This document shows, one piece after another, positions 1-12,387 of a stretch of DNA of 64,000 nucleotides; the stretch's first letter is position 1; each line of letters begins with the position of its first letter. This stretch comes from Azospirillum cavernae (GTDB taxonomy: Bacteria > Pseudomonadota > Alphaproteobacteria > Azospirillales > Azospirillaceae). Both the position numbers and the translations under genes were made by a program. The stretch is from positions 64,501-128,500 of the forward strand of contig NZ_QYUL01000001.1 in the NCBI RefSeq assembly GCF_003590795.1, read 5' to 3'. The notes beneath the pieces are model-generated. The model did not search any database and was not told where the DNA came from. It was given only the letters and a program-made list of their open reading frames with translations.

Positions 1-325
1 TGAGGGAATTCATGAAGGCGGCGGTGCCCGACCGCGCGATGGTGCCGAGATTTTCGACCAGATCCTCGCGGTTCATGCCGATGCCGTTGTCGACGACGGT
101 CAGGGTCCGCGCCTCTTTGTCGGTCAGCAGGCGGACCTTCAGATCGGGGTCGTCGGACGAGAGTTCGGGCTGGGTCAGCGCGGCGTAGCGCAGACGGTCG
201 CAAGAGTCGGACGCGTTCGACACCAGTTCGCGCAGGAAAACTTCCTTCTCGCTGTAGAGCGAGTGGGCGACGATGTCGAGCAGACGGCTGACCTCGGCCT
301 GAAAACTGAGCCGTTCCTCGGTCAT
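1..325 (-). CDS. htpG: Molecular chaperone HtpG (Hsp90), N-terminal part
   Basis: Only the first 108 codons lie in the window; the gene runs off the left edge. The translation begins [19 protein letters not shown] and contains the Hsp90 ATP-binding signatures [10 protein letters not shown] and DNGIGM, both in the GHKL-type nucleotide pocket. HtpG is a cytoplasmic ATP-dependent chaperone homodimer. An AAGG ribosome-binding sequence sits about 8 bases before the ATG. A sigma-32-like promoter lies 51-80 bases upstream, which fits a heat-shock gene. The gene is too short to appear as a complete reading frame because its stop codon is outside the window. Confidence 0.95.
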   Translation of the reverse strand, partial: MTEERLSFQAEVSRLLDIVAHSLYSEKEVFLRELVSNASDSCDRLRYAALTQPELSSDDPDLKVRLLTDKEARTLTVVDNGIGMNREDLVENLGTIARSGTAAFMNSL

Positions 326-375
326 GTTGGCACCTTCATCCGTATCATGTGGTGGGTGGTTTGGTGGAACGGCGG

Positions 376-405
376 AGATATGTGAAAGCGGCCCCGCCAT
401 TCAAG
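376..405 (-). promoter_or_regulatory. Candidate heat-shock (sigma-32) promoter of htpG
   Basis: On the minus strand, CTTGAA (405-400) is followed after 17 bases by CATATCT (382-376). This matches the alphaproteobacterial RpoH pattern CTTGAA-N17/18-CYTATNT well. Transcription would start near 369, giving a leader of about 45 bases before the htpG ATG. The match was made by eye. Confidence 0.65.
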
Positions 406-422
406 AGGCAAGCGCGCAAAGA

Positions 423-458
423 CACGCCGGATTGAGGGGGGATCCTCAACCCGGCGTG
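423..458 (-). terminator. Hairpin terminator downstream of the secreted unknown protein
   Basis: Arms CACGCCGG...CCTCAAC/CCGGCGTG form a stem of about 15 bp with one mismatch and a 6-base loop. On the minus strand it is followed by a short T-rich stretch (TCTTTG). It lies 24 bases after the stop of the 482-2119 gene and upstream of the htpG promoter, so it separates the two genes. Confidence 0.6.
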
Positions 459-481
459 GTCACGAGCGGTGATGGAAAAGC

Positions 482-2119
482 TTACTTCTTGGGCTTCTTG
501 CCCGCGTCGGCGGGCGGAGCCGCCGGTTCGCCGCCGCCGCCCAGCAGCGGGGCCATGTCGGCGCCGTTCAGCAAAAGCTGGCCGCTGTCGGTCATCTCGA
601 TCTTGTAGCTGCGGATTTCGGCGCCGCTCTCGTCCTTGCTGATTTGGCCCATCGCCTGAAGCATGCCGATCATGCCCAGCGCGTCCTGGGCGTCCTTGTC
701 CGGTTTCGCGCCGGGGGCGGGCTGCATCGCCTTGGCCGCCGCGTCCAGACCCTTCAGCAGAATGGTGGTGGCGCCGGTGACGCCGAAGGCCGATTGCGCG
801 GCGACCCGCATCGCCCCGGTGGCGGTGGCGGTGGTGGCCGGAGCCTCCACCTTCAGCGCGTCGAGCCGCAACTCGGCTCCGGCCTCGACCAGGGCCGCCA
901 TCGTCTTGGCGATGATCGCGTCGGGGGTGGCCAGCGGGGTCGCGGGCGCCGGAGCGGCCTTGGCCTTGCTGTCCTTCTTGGCGGATTTGGCGGCCTTGGC
1001 CTTTTCCTCGGCTTCGGTGGCGAGCGCCAGATCGCTCAGACCCTGCCACAGCGCGGCGTTCGGCAGCTTGGCCACCGACAGGCCGAATTCAACCGTTTTC
1101 GGCGTGAAGGCCGTCGGCGCGACCGAGGGGGTGATGGCGAAATCACGGGCCGCCATGCCAAGGCTGATGGTCGAAAAATCCTGATCGAGGTCGGTGACGC
1201 CGCCGGTGACGGTCAGTTGGCCAAGATCGACCTTGGACCCGTCGGCGCTGTCGCTTCCGCTCAAGCCGGTCAGGCTCATGCGGGTGGTGAAGCCGCCGAT
1301 GACGCCGCGCAGGGTCGGCAGAACATCCGCCACGCTGGGCGGTTTGCCGGTGGCGGTGACGCGCTGGGCCATCGCTTGCAGGGCGCTGATCTTGGTGAAA
1401 TCGGCGCGGCTGTAGGCGTTCTCCACCGACAGCCCGGCGATCTTGAAGGCTTCACGCTTCTTCTCGTCCAGGGCGGCGACGTTGCTGATCGTGATGGCCG
1501 AGGGGCCGGACCAGGTGGTGGGGCCGTCGGCCTTCAGATCCTGTTTCAGCGTCACCGCCCCGATGGTGACGGCGCCCTTGCCGTCCGGGCTGGTGATGGC
1601 GATGTCGTTGAACGCGCCATCCATCGTCAGCAGGGTTTCCAGCGGGGCCGACCAGGTCCCGGTGAAGGTCTGGCGACCCAGCGCGATGGAGGCGGAGTCC
1701 TTGTAATCCTCCCCCTCGTCATCCAGGCTTTGGACGGCGATCTTGCCGGGCAGGGTGACGCTGACGCCGAACAGGCCGCCGTCGCGCGGGGTGACGCTGA
1801 GCAGCACGGTGCCGACCTCGATCCGCACGCCGTCGGCGCCTTCCGCCGCCAAACGGGGCAGGGCGATGTCGTAATGGTCGCCTGAGGCCTTGACCGTCGG
1901 TTCGCCGTCCCATTCAAAGCCGAAGCCTTCGCTGTCGTCGCTGGCGGGGGGCATCCAGCGGGTCAGACCGCTTTTCAACGTGGTGGCCAGCGCGCGGGCG
2001 CCCGCGTCATCGACCACAGGCACGTCGGCCCGCGCGGGCGACCACGCGGCGGCGACCAGCGCGAACAGGCCGCCAGCCAACAGGCCGGGCGCAACAGAAC
2101 GGACAGACGGACGACGCAT
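482..2119 (-). CDS. Secreted protein of unknown function, possibly DUF945/DUF2125-like
   Basis: This 545-residue protein starts with a clear Sec signal peptide (basic MRRPSVRSV, hydrophobic stretch to about residue 30, cleavage near SPARA-D). The mature part is rich in beta-type alternating segments. It ends with a Lys/Ala/Pro-rich linker at about 360-390 and a GGGGEPAAPP-type low-complexity tail ending KKPKK. The near-C-terminal stretch SYKIEMTDSGQLLLNG resembles the end of YdgA/DUF945-type periplasmic proteins, but I cannot assign a family firmly. An AAGGGAG ribosome-binding sequence lies 8 bases before the ATG. Function is unknown; export to the periplasm is the only supported inference. 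Confidence 0.7.
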   Translation of the reverse strand: MRRPSVRSVAPGLLAGGLFALVAAAWSPARADVPVVDDAGARALATTLKSGLTRWMPPASDDSEGFGFEWDGEPTVKASGDHYDIALPRLAAEGADGVRIEVGTVLLSVTPRDGGLFGVSVTLPGKIAVQSLDDEGEDYKDSASIALGRQTFTGTWSAPLETLLTMDGAFNDIAITSPDGKGAVTIGAVTLKQDLKADGPTTWSGPSAITISNVAALDEKKREAFKIAGLSVENAYSRADFTKISALQAMAQRVTATGKPPSVADVLPTLRGVIGGFTTRMSLTGLSGSDSADGSKVDLGQLTVTGGVTDLDQDFSTISLGMAARDFAITPSVAPTAFTPKTVEFGLSVAKLPNAALWQGLSDLALATEAEEKAKAAKSAKKDSKAKAAPAPATPLATPDAIIAKTMAALVEAGAELRLDALKVEAPATTATATGAMRVAAQSAFGVTGATTILLKGLDAAAKAMQPAPGAKPDKDAQDALGMIGMLQAMGQISKDESGAEIRSYKIEMTDSGQLLLNGADMAPLLGGGGEPAAPPADAGKKPKK

Positions 2120-2200
2120 CGGGGTGTCTCCCTTTGGGAATGGTTTGAACCAGTTAAGCCTGATATTCGGCGCTGGTCCACCCCTGTCCGCTGGGCGCCG

Positions 2201-3433
2201 TCAGCGCGGCGGCGTTGGCGGTGGTTGGTCCGCCCTGTCTGCGTCGTCGGTCAGGTTGCGCGCGGCGCGGCGATTCAACAGGAAGACGTCGCGCGCCGGG
2301 CGGTGGCCGAATTCGATGTAGCGGTAGCTGAGCGCCGACAAAAAAAGCAAAAAGCCGAGATACACCGGCATCATGGAGAGAATATACGGCATGTGCTCCA
2401 GAGTCGGTTCGCGAAAAGGGGCTGAGGGACGAAACAGAACAAGCCGCTTCAACAGCACGATATGCCAAATATAGATGCTGTAGCTCATGGCGCCGATGAT
2501 CCGCACCGGCCACAGCCGCAGCAGCGCGTTGAGCGGGTTGGGGTGGGTCAACAGGAATCCCACTCCGAACAGAAACCCCACGTCGAGCAGCAGAGGGGGA
2601 AAGGCTCCCGCCGAGATCGGCAGGGCCTTGATGAAGTAGAAATGCCACACGGCCATCCCGGCGAAGGCGCCGCCAACCCCCAGCACCAGGAAACTGACCG
2701 GATTGAACAGGCGGGAGCGGGCCAGCGCCAGATCAACAGCCAGCATGCCGAACAGGAAATCGGGCAGCCGACCAAGCAGGCCGTCACCCGCCCAATGCAA
2801 CACCGAGTAGGCGGGCGGGGTCGCCACCCACAAGCGCACACCCACCGCGATCGCCACAGCGGCCAGCAACAGCGGAGTCCGGTGACGGGCGTAGAGCCAC
2901 AGCAGCAGCGGGAACAGCAGGCTGAACGCGAACTCGACGCCCAGGGACCAGAGCACGTAATTGTGTCTTGGGACAAAGGTGAAGGGAGTCAGGGTGAAAC
3001 TGGCGGTCAGAAAGGCCGCCACATTGAGCCAACTGCGCCACAAGGTGGGATCGAAGGGGATTGAAAGGCCAAAGGCCAAGGTGATGGCGCCGGACAGATA
3101 GTAGAGCGGCATCAACCGCCGCGCCCGACGGCGCAGGAACGCCCAGGCGTCGGTCCATCCCGCCATACGGCGCTCACCCCGCGCGTAGGGAAGATAGAGC
3201 ACCAAACCGGACAGGAAAAACAACAGGTTGACGCCAAGCCAACCACTTTCCAGAACGAGACGCAGGGGCAACCACCAGTCGGCGATCGGCGAGTCAAGCG
3301 TGAACGGCGCCAGGGACGGCCATGTGCAATGCACAAAGACCACGCCGATGATGGCGAGCGCGCGCAAGCCGTCGATTTCTGGAATCTGGTGACGGCTGAC
3401 GGTTGGGGGCGGGGACGGTCGGGGGGGAAGCAC
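2201..3433 (-). CDS. Acyltransferase 3 family integral membrane protein (OafA/YrhL type)
   Basis: The 410-residue protein carries the family's first-helix signature IPEIDGLRALAIIGVVFVH, in which the His follows the first membrane helix, and about ten hydrophobic segments. The stretch WSLGVEFAFSLLFPLLLW matches the conserved WSL-x-VE region. Members transfer acyl groups, often acetyl, to surface sugars such as O-antigen, capsule or exopolysaccharide. The substrate cannot be read from the sequence. The start is GTG at 3433, only 39 bases after the stop of the upstream GST-fold gene, so the two may be co-transcribed. The ribosome-binding site is weak. Confidence 0.85.
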   Translation of the reverse strand: MLPPRPSPPPTVSRHQIPEIDGLRALAIIGVVFVHCTWPSLAPFTLDSPIADWWLPLRLVLESGWLGVNLLFFLSGLVLYLPYARGERRMAGWTDAWAFLRRRARRLMPLYYLSGAITLAFGLSIPFDPTLWRSWLNVAAFLTASFTLTPFTFVPRHNYVLWSLGVEFAFSLLFPLLLWLYARHRTPLLLAAVAIAVGVRLWVATPPAYSVLHWAGDGLLGRLPDFLFGMLAVDLALARSRLFNPVSFLVLGVGGAFAGMAVWHFYFIKALPISAGAFPPLLLDVGFLFGVGFLLTHPNPLNALLRLWPVRIIGAMSYSIYIWHIVLLKRLVLFRPSAPFREPTLEHMPYILSMMPVYLGFLLFLSALSYRYIEFGHRPARDVFLLNRRAARNLTDDADRADQPPPTPPR

Positions 3434-3472
3434 GGCGTCCGGGGATGTCTGGTTGGCTTGGGAAACGGACCG

Positions 3473-4141
3473 TTAGAAATCCAGATCGGCGTAATGGCGG
3501 GGCGGCGGGCAGCCGGTGATGTTGTCGGCCAGGATGGCGCGGAAGCTGGGGCGGGACTTGATGCGCGCGTACCAGTCTTTGGCCTCCGGGTTTTTGTCCC
3601 ACGGCACGTTGTCGATGTAGTCCAGGCAGGAGAGCGAGGCCGCCGCCGCGATGTCGGCCAACGAGAAGGTCGGCCCGGCCAGCCAGGGGCGGCGTTCCGA
3701 CAGAAAGGCGATGTAGTCGAGGTGATAGTGGATGTTGGCCAACCCGGCGCGAATCGCCGGGGCGAAAGGGTGGCCCTGGCCCGACAACCGCTTGATGAGC
3801 TTCTCGCCCACCAGATTTTCCGTCACCTCGCGCTCGAACTTGAACAGGAACCAGTCGGCGATCCGCCGCACCTCGGCCCGGCGGGCGACCTCGCGCGGCA
3901 GCAAGGGGGTGTCGGGGTAGGCCTCTTCCAGATACTCGATCAGCGCCAAGCCACCGGCGACGACGACTCCGTCTTCCTCCACCAGCACCGGGACGTCTCC
4001 GGCGGGGGTCAGGCGCATGAACGCGTCGCGCCGTTCCCACGGCTTTTCGATCACCGATTCGAAGGGGATGGCCTTCTCGGCGAGCATGACGCGGGCGACG
4101 CGCGACAGGGCGTGCAGGGGGTGATGGTGCAGGATCCTCAT
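3473..4141 (-). CDS. fzlA: Glutathione-S-transferase-fold protein, candidate FtsZ-binding protein FzlA
   Basis: A 222-residue GST-superfamily protein: thioredoxin-like N-terminal domain (about 1-78, with the DVPVLVEEDG and GLALIEYLEE elements that normally bind glutathione) and an all-helical C-terminal domain (about 85-200). It continues into a short tail, GCPPPRHYADLDF. A GST-like protein with such an extended acidic tail, conserved across alphaproteobacteria, is FzlA, which in Caulobacter binds FtsZ and regulates filament curvature and constriction. The assignment rests on overall resemblance and this tail, recalled rather than searched. If wrong, it is an ordinary GST of unknown substrate. 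The following acyltransferase gene begins 39 bases after its stop. Confidence 0.65.
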   Translation of the reverse strand: MRILHHHPLHALSRVARVMLAEKAIPFESVIEKPWERRDAFMRLTPAGDVPVLVEEDGVVVAGGLALIEYLEEAYPDTPLLPREVARRAEVRRIADWFLFKFEREVTENLVGEKLIKRLSGQGHPFAPAIRAGLANIHYHLDYIAFLSERRPWLAGPTFSLADIAAAASLSCLDYIDNVPWDKNPEAKDWYARIKSRPSFRAILADNITGCPPPRHYADLDF

Positions 4142-4219
4142 GGCGGCGCGACTTTAACGCAATGCAGCAGGGGAAAACAGCCCGCGCGTGAGGGATCGGC
4201 GTGACTTGTTTGGGAAATA

Positions 4220-4672
4220 TTAACCGACCGGCTCCATCCGGTAGAGCACCAGCGGGTCAGGCGGATCGTATGGCCGGTGGACCGGAGTCCACCCCTTGTG
4301 CTCGTAAAAGGCGCGGGCCGCCGCGTTGCGCGCGGCGCAGGCCAGCAGGGCCGATCCGTGCAACCGCTCCACCGCAGCGCGCAGCAGGGCCGAGCCGATG
4401 CCCCGGTTGTGCCACGCCGCATCGATGAACAGATTGTGGATGAAGCCCGCCGTCGCGTCGATGGAGACGAAGCCCACGACGCCGTTCTGCGTTTCGGCCA
4501 CCAGAACGGCGTCCTCTTGGACGCAGTCGTAATAGTCATCCAAACCGAAACGGTCGGCGGGGTGCCAGGAAAAGGCGTTGCGGCGGCCATGCAGGAAGAT
4601 CTCGGCGCAACGCGGCGCGTCATCGGCGTCGGCGCTGCGGATCGCGATGCGAAAGCGGTCGCCTGTCGGCAT
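4220..4672 (-). CDS. GNAT-family N-acetyltransferase
   Basis: About 150 residues with the GNAT fold: VGFVSIDATAGFIHNLFID (strands 4-5 region) followed by the acetyl-CoA pyrophosphate loop AAWHNRGIGSALLRAA and the C-terminal ARAFYEHKGW motif. The substrate is unknown. I chose the ATG at 4672 because GGGAGGG lies a few bases upstream and the family alignment starts just after it. An ATG at 4723 would add 17 residues but has no ribosome-binding site, and two operator-like palindromes occupy that segment. The gene follows gltB on the same strand but is separated by a strong terminator, so it has its own promoter. Confidence 0.85.
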   Translation of the reverse strand: MPTGDRFRIAIRSADADDAPRCAEIFLHGRRNAFSWHPADRFGLDDYYDCVQEDAVLVAETQNGVVGFVSIDATAGFIHNLFIDAAWHNRGIGSALLRAAVERLHGSALLACAARNAAARAFYEHKGWTPVHRPYDPPDPLVLYRMEPVG

Positions 4673-4691
4673 GCGCCCTCCCGTCTCTTCG

Positions 4692-4728
4692 GAACCTGCG
4701 GTTCGTTTCTTTTCCGAACCCATGGTTC
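4692..4728. promoter_or_regulatory. Two tandem GAACC-N3-GGTTC palindromes
   Basis: GAACCTGCGGTTC (4692-4704) and GAACCCATGGTTC (4716-4728) are 13-bp palindromes with identical half-sites, centres 24 bp apart. They lie 20-56 bases upstream of the preferred GNAT start. Two identical dyads at this spacing look like operators for a dimeric repressor. No regulator gene is adjacent. Confidence 0.5.
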
Positions 4729-4854
4729 GGTGGCCGATGGAATGGCCGATGGATGGGCGGTCTGTCCGTCCAGGTTACGGTTTCAAGACTAATCTGGAAT
4801 TTGGTCAGAGGGGAACGGTCCATTGGTCGCAAATTGGACGAATCGGCAAAAAGA

Positions 4855-4887
4855 AACGGCGGCCCGGTGTCTCTCCGGGCCGCCGTT
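4855..4887 (-). terminator. Rho-independent terminator of gltB
   Basis: A perfect 13-bp stem AACGGCGGCCCGG/CCGGGCCGCCGTT with a 7-base loop is followed on the minus strand by TTCTTTTT. It begins 26 bases after the gltB stop codon and ends the gltD-gltB transcript. A further short dyad (TTGAACG-AA-CGTTCAA, 4890-4905) lies between it and the stop. Confidence 0.9.
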
Positions 4888-4912
4888 CTTTGAACGAACG
4901 TTCAATCTTGCC

Positions 4913-9460
<4,548 letters not shown>

Positions 9461-9553
9461 GGAACGACCCTTTCACAGTCTTGACGTTGACCTGAGGGGG
9501 GATGGCCCCCTTGGGGTAGACGGTGGTGGTAGGCGATGAGCGGGCGCAAGCGG

Positions 9554-9645
9554 CCCCCTCCCTAACCCTCCCCCGCCGTTGGCGGTGGAGGGGACTGCCG
9601 CCGCTTCGCCGCTCACTCCCTCTCCCGCGAAGCGGGGGCGGGGCG
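9554..9645. repeat. Inverted pair of CCCTCCC...GGGAGGG palindromes in the gltD-gltB gap
   Basis: Two REP-like units lie head to head: 9554-9594 (CCCTCCCTAACCCTCCCCC, then a CGCCGTTGGCG hairpin) and 9618-9645 (CCCTCTCCCGCGAAGCGGGG). The same family occurs at 36738-36784, 37137-37177 and 55181-55287, and in altered form near 25.6 kb. The pair sits between two co-oriented operon genes and may form an mRNA hairpin. Confidence 0.75.
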
Positions 9646-9675
9646 GGGCATGGGAACCAAACGGCGTGGGCGGTT

Positions 9676-11124
9676 TTACTCCGCCGCGAGCGCCAGCGAT
9701 TCCGCCTTCACGGACTGCGCGTAGGCGTGCATGGAGTCCGCCGCGTCGCGCCCGTCGCGGATGGCCCAGACCACCAGTGAGGCGCCGCGCACGATGTCGC
9801 CCGCGCCAAAGACGCCGTCCAGGCTGCTCATCTTGGTGCGGTGATCGACCAGCAGCGTGCCCCAGCGCGTGACCGTCAGGTCGGGCGAGCCGAAGGCGCC
9901 CGGCAGATCTTCCGGCTCGAAGCCCAGCGCCTTGATGACCAGATCGGCGGGTTCGGTGAACTCCGAGTCTTCGATCACCTGCGGGGTCTGGCGGCCCGTG
10001 GCGTCGGCCACGCCCAGATGGATGCGGACGGCGCGGACCCCGGTGACGACGTCGTCACCCGTAAAGCCTTCCGGGGCGACCTGCCAGACGAACTCCACGC
10101 CCTCTTCCTCGGCGTGCGCCACTTCGCGCTGCGAGCCGGGCATGTTCTTGCGGTCGCGGCGGTAGAGGCACTTGACCGACGTGGCGCCCTGGCGGATCGC
10201 CGTGCGGACGCAATCCATCGCGGTGTCGCCGCCGCCCAGAACCACCACCTTCTTGCCCTTGGCGTTCAGCGAGCCGTCGTCATACGCCGCCACCGAGTCG
10301 CCCAGGCCGACCTTGTTGGAGGTGGTCAGGTAATCCAGCGCGGGCACGATGTTCTTCAGGCCGCAGCCCGGCGCCTTGATGTCGCGGGCCTTGTAGACGC
10401 CGGTGGCGATCAGGATGGCGACATGCTTTTGGCGCAGGTCGGCGAGGCTGGCGTCGCGGCCAACCTCGAAATTCGGGTGGAAAACGACGCCCGCGTCGGC
10501 CAGCAGCTTGACCCGGCGACCGACGACGTCCTTTTCCAGCTTGAAGCCGGGGATGCCATAGACCAGCAGGCCGCCCATGCGGTCGTGACGGTCATAGACA
10601 TGGACGGCGTAGCCCTTGGCGCGCAGCTCTTCGGCGGCGGCCAGCCCAGCGGGGCCGGCGCCGATGATTCCGACCGACTGGCCGTTTTCACGGGCGGGCG
10701 TGCGCGGCTTGACCCAGCCTTGCTCCCACGCGGTGTCGTTGATGTATTTCTCGACCGAACCGATGGTGACGGCGCCGTGGGTCGATTGCTCGATCACGCA
10801 ATTGCCTTCGCACAGGCGATCCTGCGGGCAGATGCGGCCGCAGATTTCCGGGAAATTGTTGGTGGCCTGGCTGACCTCATAGGCCTCTTCCAAGCGGCCT
10901 TCGGCGGTCAGCTTCAGCCAATCCGGGATGTTGTTGGAAACCGGGCAATGCACCTGGCAGAAGGGAACGCCGCACTGCGAGCAGCGGCTGGCCTGTTCGT
11001 CGGCGCGTTCGGTGGAGAAACGGGCGTAGATCTCGTTGAAGTCCTGGCGACGCTCCCCAGCGGAGCGTTTGTCGGGCATCGCCTGCGCGGTGTGCACGAA
11101 GCCCAACATCTTTTGGTTCGCCAT
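9676..11124 (-). CDS. gltD: Glutamate synthase (NADPH) small subunit
   Basis: The 482-residue beta subunit oxidises NADPH and passes electrons to GltB. The N-terminal part has the cysteine clusters CSQCGVPFCQVHC and CGRICPQDRLCEGNC for the two [4Fe-4S] centres. The FAD site is GIIGAGPAGLAAAEELRAKG and the NADPH site is VVVLGGGDTAMDCVRTA. The C-terminal GVFGAGDIVRG is the second FAD-contacting motif. The start chosen is the ATG at 11124 (MANQKMLGFVHTA), with AGGAG 8 bases upstream; a longer open frame to 11325 has no family resemblance. It is first in the gltD-gltB operon and diverges from uppP. Confidence 0.97.
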   Translation of the reverse strand: MANQKMLGFVHTAQAMPDKRSAGERRQDFNEIYARFSTERADEQASRCSQCGVPFCQVHCPVSNNIPDWLKLTAEGRLEEAYEVSQATNNFPEICGRICPQDRLCEGNCVIEQSTHGAVTIGSVEKYINDTAWEQGWVKPRTPARENGQSVGIIGAGPAGLAAAEELRAKGYAVHVYDRHDRMGGLLVYGIPGFKLEKDVVGRRVKLLADAGVVFHPNFEVGRDASLADLRQKHVAILIATGVYKARDIKAPGCGLKNIVPALDYLTTSNKVGLGDSVAAYDDGSLNAKGKKVVVLGGGDTAMDCVRTAIRQGATSVKCLYRRDRKNMPGSQREVAHAEEEGVEFVWQVAPEGFTGDDVVTGVRAVRIHLGVADATGRQTPQVIEDSEFTEPADLVIKALGFEPEDLPGAFGSPDLTVTRWGTLLVDHRTKMSSLDGVFGAGDIVRGASLVVWAIRDGRDAADSMHAYAQSVKAESLALAAE

Positions 11125-11289
11125 GACCTCTGCTCCTGTTGCGTGGCGCCTCGCGCTTGCGGGCGGTCGCCTGACCGGGCGGCGTCGGGCATGCCGGTGC
11201 GCCGTCGGTTGGGTTGAAACCGAACACCCGCGTTTGGGCGGGTCATCGTCATATAACGCATACCGCGCTGCGGCGGAAGCACAAAAAAG

Positions 11290-11303
11290 ACGATAGGTAT
11301 CGT
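11290..11303. promoter_or_regulatory. Dyad in the AT-rich gltD/uppP divergent region
   Basis: ACGATA-GG-TATCGT is a perfect 6-bp dyad. It lies in the 375-base divergent spacer 11125-11499, where 11280-11400 is clearly AT-rich compared with its surroundings and is the likely site of the gltD promoter. No sigma-54 promoter was recognised here. I see no gene in this spacer; the remainder is GC-rich and featureless. Confidence 0.35.
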
Positions 11304-11499
11304 TTGTTGACCTTTTCATACGCAAGCGGGTGCAAGCTTGGCTGTTTCCTCGATAAGAGGTAGGGATTGAAAGAAAATTAGTCTCAAATCGGACCTATAA
11401 CCAAAAAGAGCCAGGAAACGCCGCGCGGTCGCCAAGTTTGCCCGCGCCTGCTATAAGCCGCCGCAAGCCCCGCCCACCGCTCTCAAGGCGATTTGCCGC

Positions 11500-12300
11500 A
11501 TGCTGATCGATCAATATCTCGACGCCATCCTGCTTGGCCTCGTCGAAGGCGTGACCGAGTTTCTGCCGGTCTCCTCCACCGGCCATCTGATCCTGCTGGA
11601 CGAGCTGCTGGGCTTCAATGGCCCGCCCGGCAAAGTGTTCGAGGTGGTGATCCAGCTCGGCGCCATCCTGGCGATCTGCGTCGTCTATTTCTCCCGCCTG
11701 TGGAGCGTCGCCACCGGGCTGAGGAACGATCCCGCCGCCCGCCGATTCGTCGTGGCGGTGCTGCTGGCCTTTCTGCCCGCCATGGCGCTGGGGGCTGGGC
11801 TGCACGGCTACATCAAGAGCGTGCTGTTCAACCCGACCATCGTCAGTCTGGCGCTGATTGTCGGCGGCGTGGCGATTTTGCTGGTCGAGCGGGTGATCCC
11901 CCCGGCGCGTTACCACGCGATCGAGAGCTTTCCGGCGCCGCTGGCCCTGAAAATTGGGCTGTGCCAGTGTCTGGCGCTGATTCCCGGCGTGTCGCGGTCG
12001 GGGGCGAGCATCTTGGGCGCGCTGCTGATGGGGGTGGACCGCAAGGTGGCCGCCGAATTCTCTTTCTTCCTGGCGGTGCCGACCATGGCCGGGGCGACGG
12101 CCTATGACCTCTACAAGAATTGGCGGGGCATGAGCATTGACGATGGGGCCTTGATCGTCGTCGGTTTCGTCGTCGCCTTCGTCGCGGCGGCGCTGGTGGT
12201 CAAGACGCTGGTCGATTTCGTCGGGCGCTACGGCTTTGCGCCGTTCGGCTGGTATCGGATCGTCGTCGGCGTGGCGATGCTGGCGCTGCTGTATCTGTGA
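11500..12300 (+). CDS. uppP: Undecaprenyl-diphosphatase
   Basis: A 266-residue polytopic inner-membrane enzyme that dephosphorylates undecaprenyl diphosphate to recycle the lipid carrier for peptidoglycan and surface polysaccharides. The catalytic signature EGVTEFLPVSSTGH is at residues 16-29 (Glu16, Glu20, His29). The second signature, PGVSRSGASI, lies in the middle of the protein. Eight or so hydrophobic segments are present, and the length is normal for the BacA/UppP family. The gene stands alone, diverging from gltD, and ends at a strong bidirectional terminator. Confidence 0.96.
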   Translation: MLIDQYLDAILLGLVEGVTEFLPVSSTGHLILLDELLGFNGPPGKVFEVVIQLGAILAICVVYFSRLWSVATGLRNDPAARRFVVAVLLAFLPAMALGAGLHGYIKSVLFNPTIVSLALIVGGVAILLVERVIPPARYHAIESFPAPLALKIGLCQCLALIPGVSRSGASILGALLMGVDRKVAAEFSFFLAVPTMAGATAYDLYKNWRGMSIDDGALIVVGFVVAFVAAALVVKTLVDFVGRYGFAPFGWYRIVVGVAMLALLYL

Positions 12301-12327
12301 CCGCGCCGCTCATCCGGCGCGGAAACG

Positions 12328-12360
12328 AAAAAGCCCCGGTCGCGCGACCGGGGCTTTTTT
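12328..12360. terminator. Bidirectional rho-independent terminator, uppP / SDR gene
   Basis: AAAAAGCCCCGGTCG and its complement form a long GC-rich stem flanked by A5 on the left and T6 on the right. It lies between two convergent genes (uppP ending at 12300 and the minus-strand SDR gene ending at 12388) and can serve both. Confidence 0.92.
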
Positions 12361-12387
12361 CATGGGAACGAGGAGGGGCGACAAGCC

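Noticed and set aside
11125..11325. A 67-residue N-terminal extension of GltD
   Set aside because: The extension has no family resemblance and runs through the AT-rich divergent promoter region; the ATG at 11124 has a good ribosome-binding site and gives the standard length.
11300..11400. A sigma-54 promoter for gltD in the AT-rich spacer
   Set aside because: I looked for the GG-N10-GC pattern on the minus strand and found only poor partial matches such as AGCCAAGCTTGC, which lacks the GG element.
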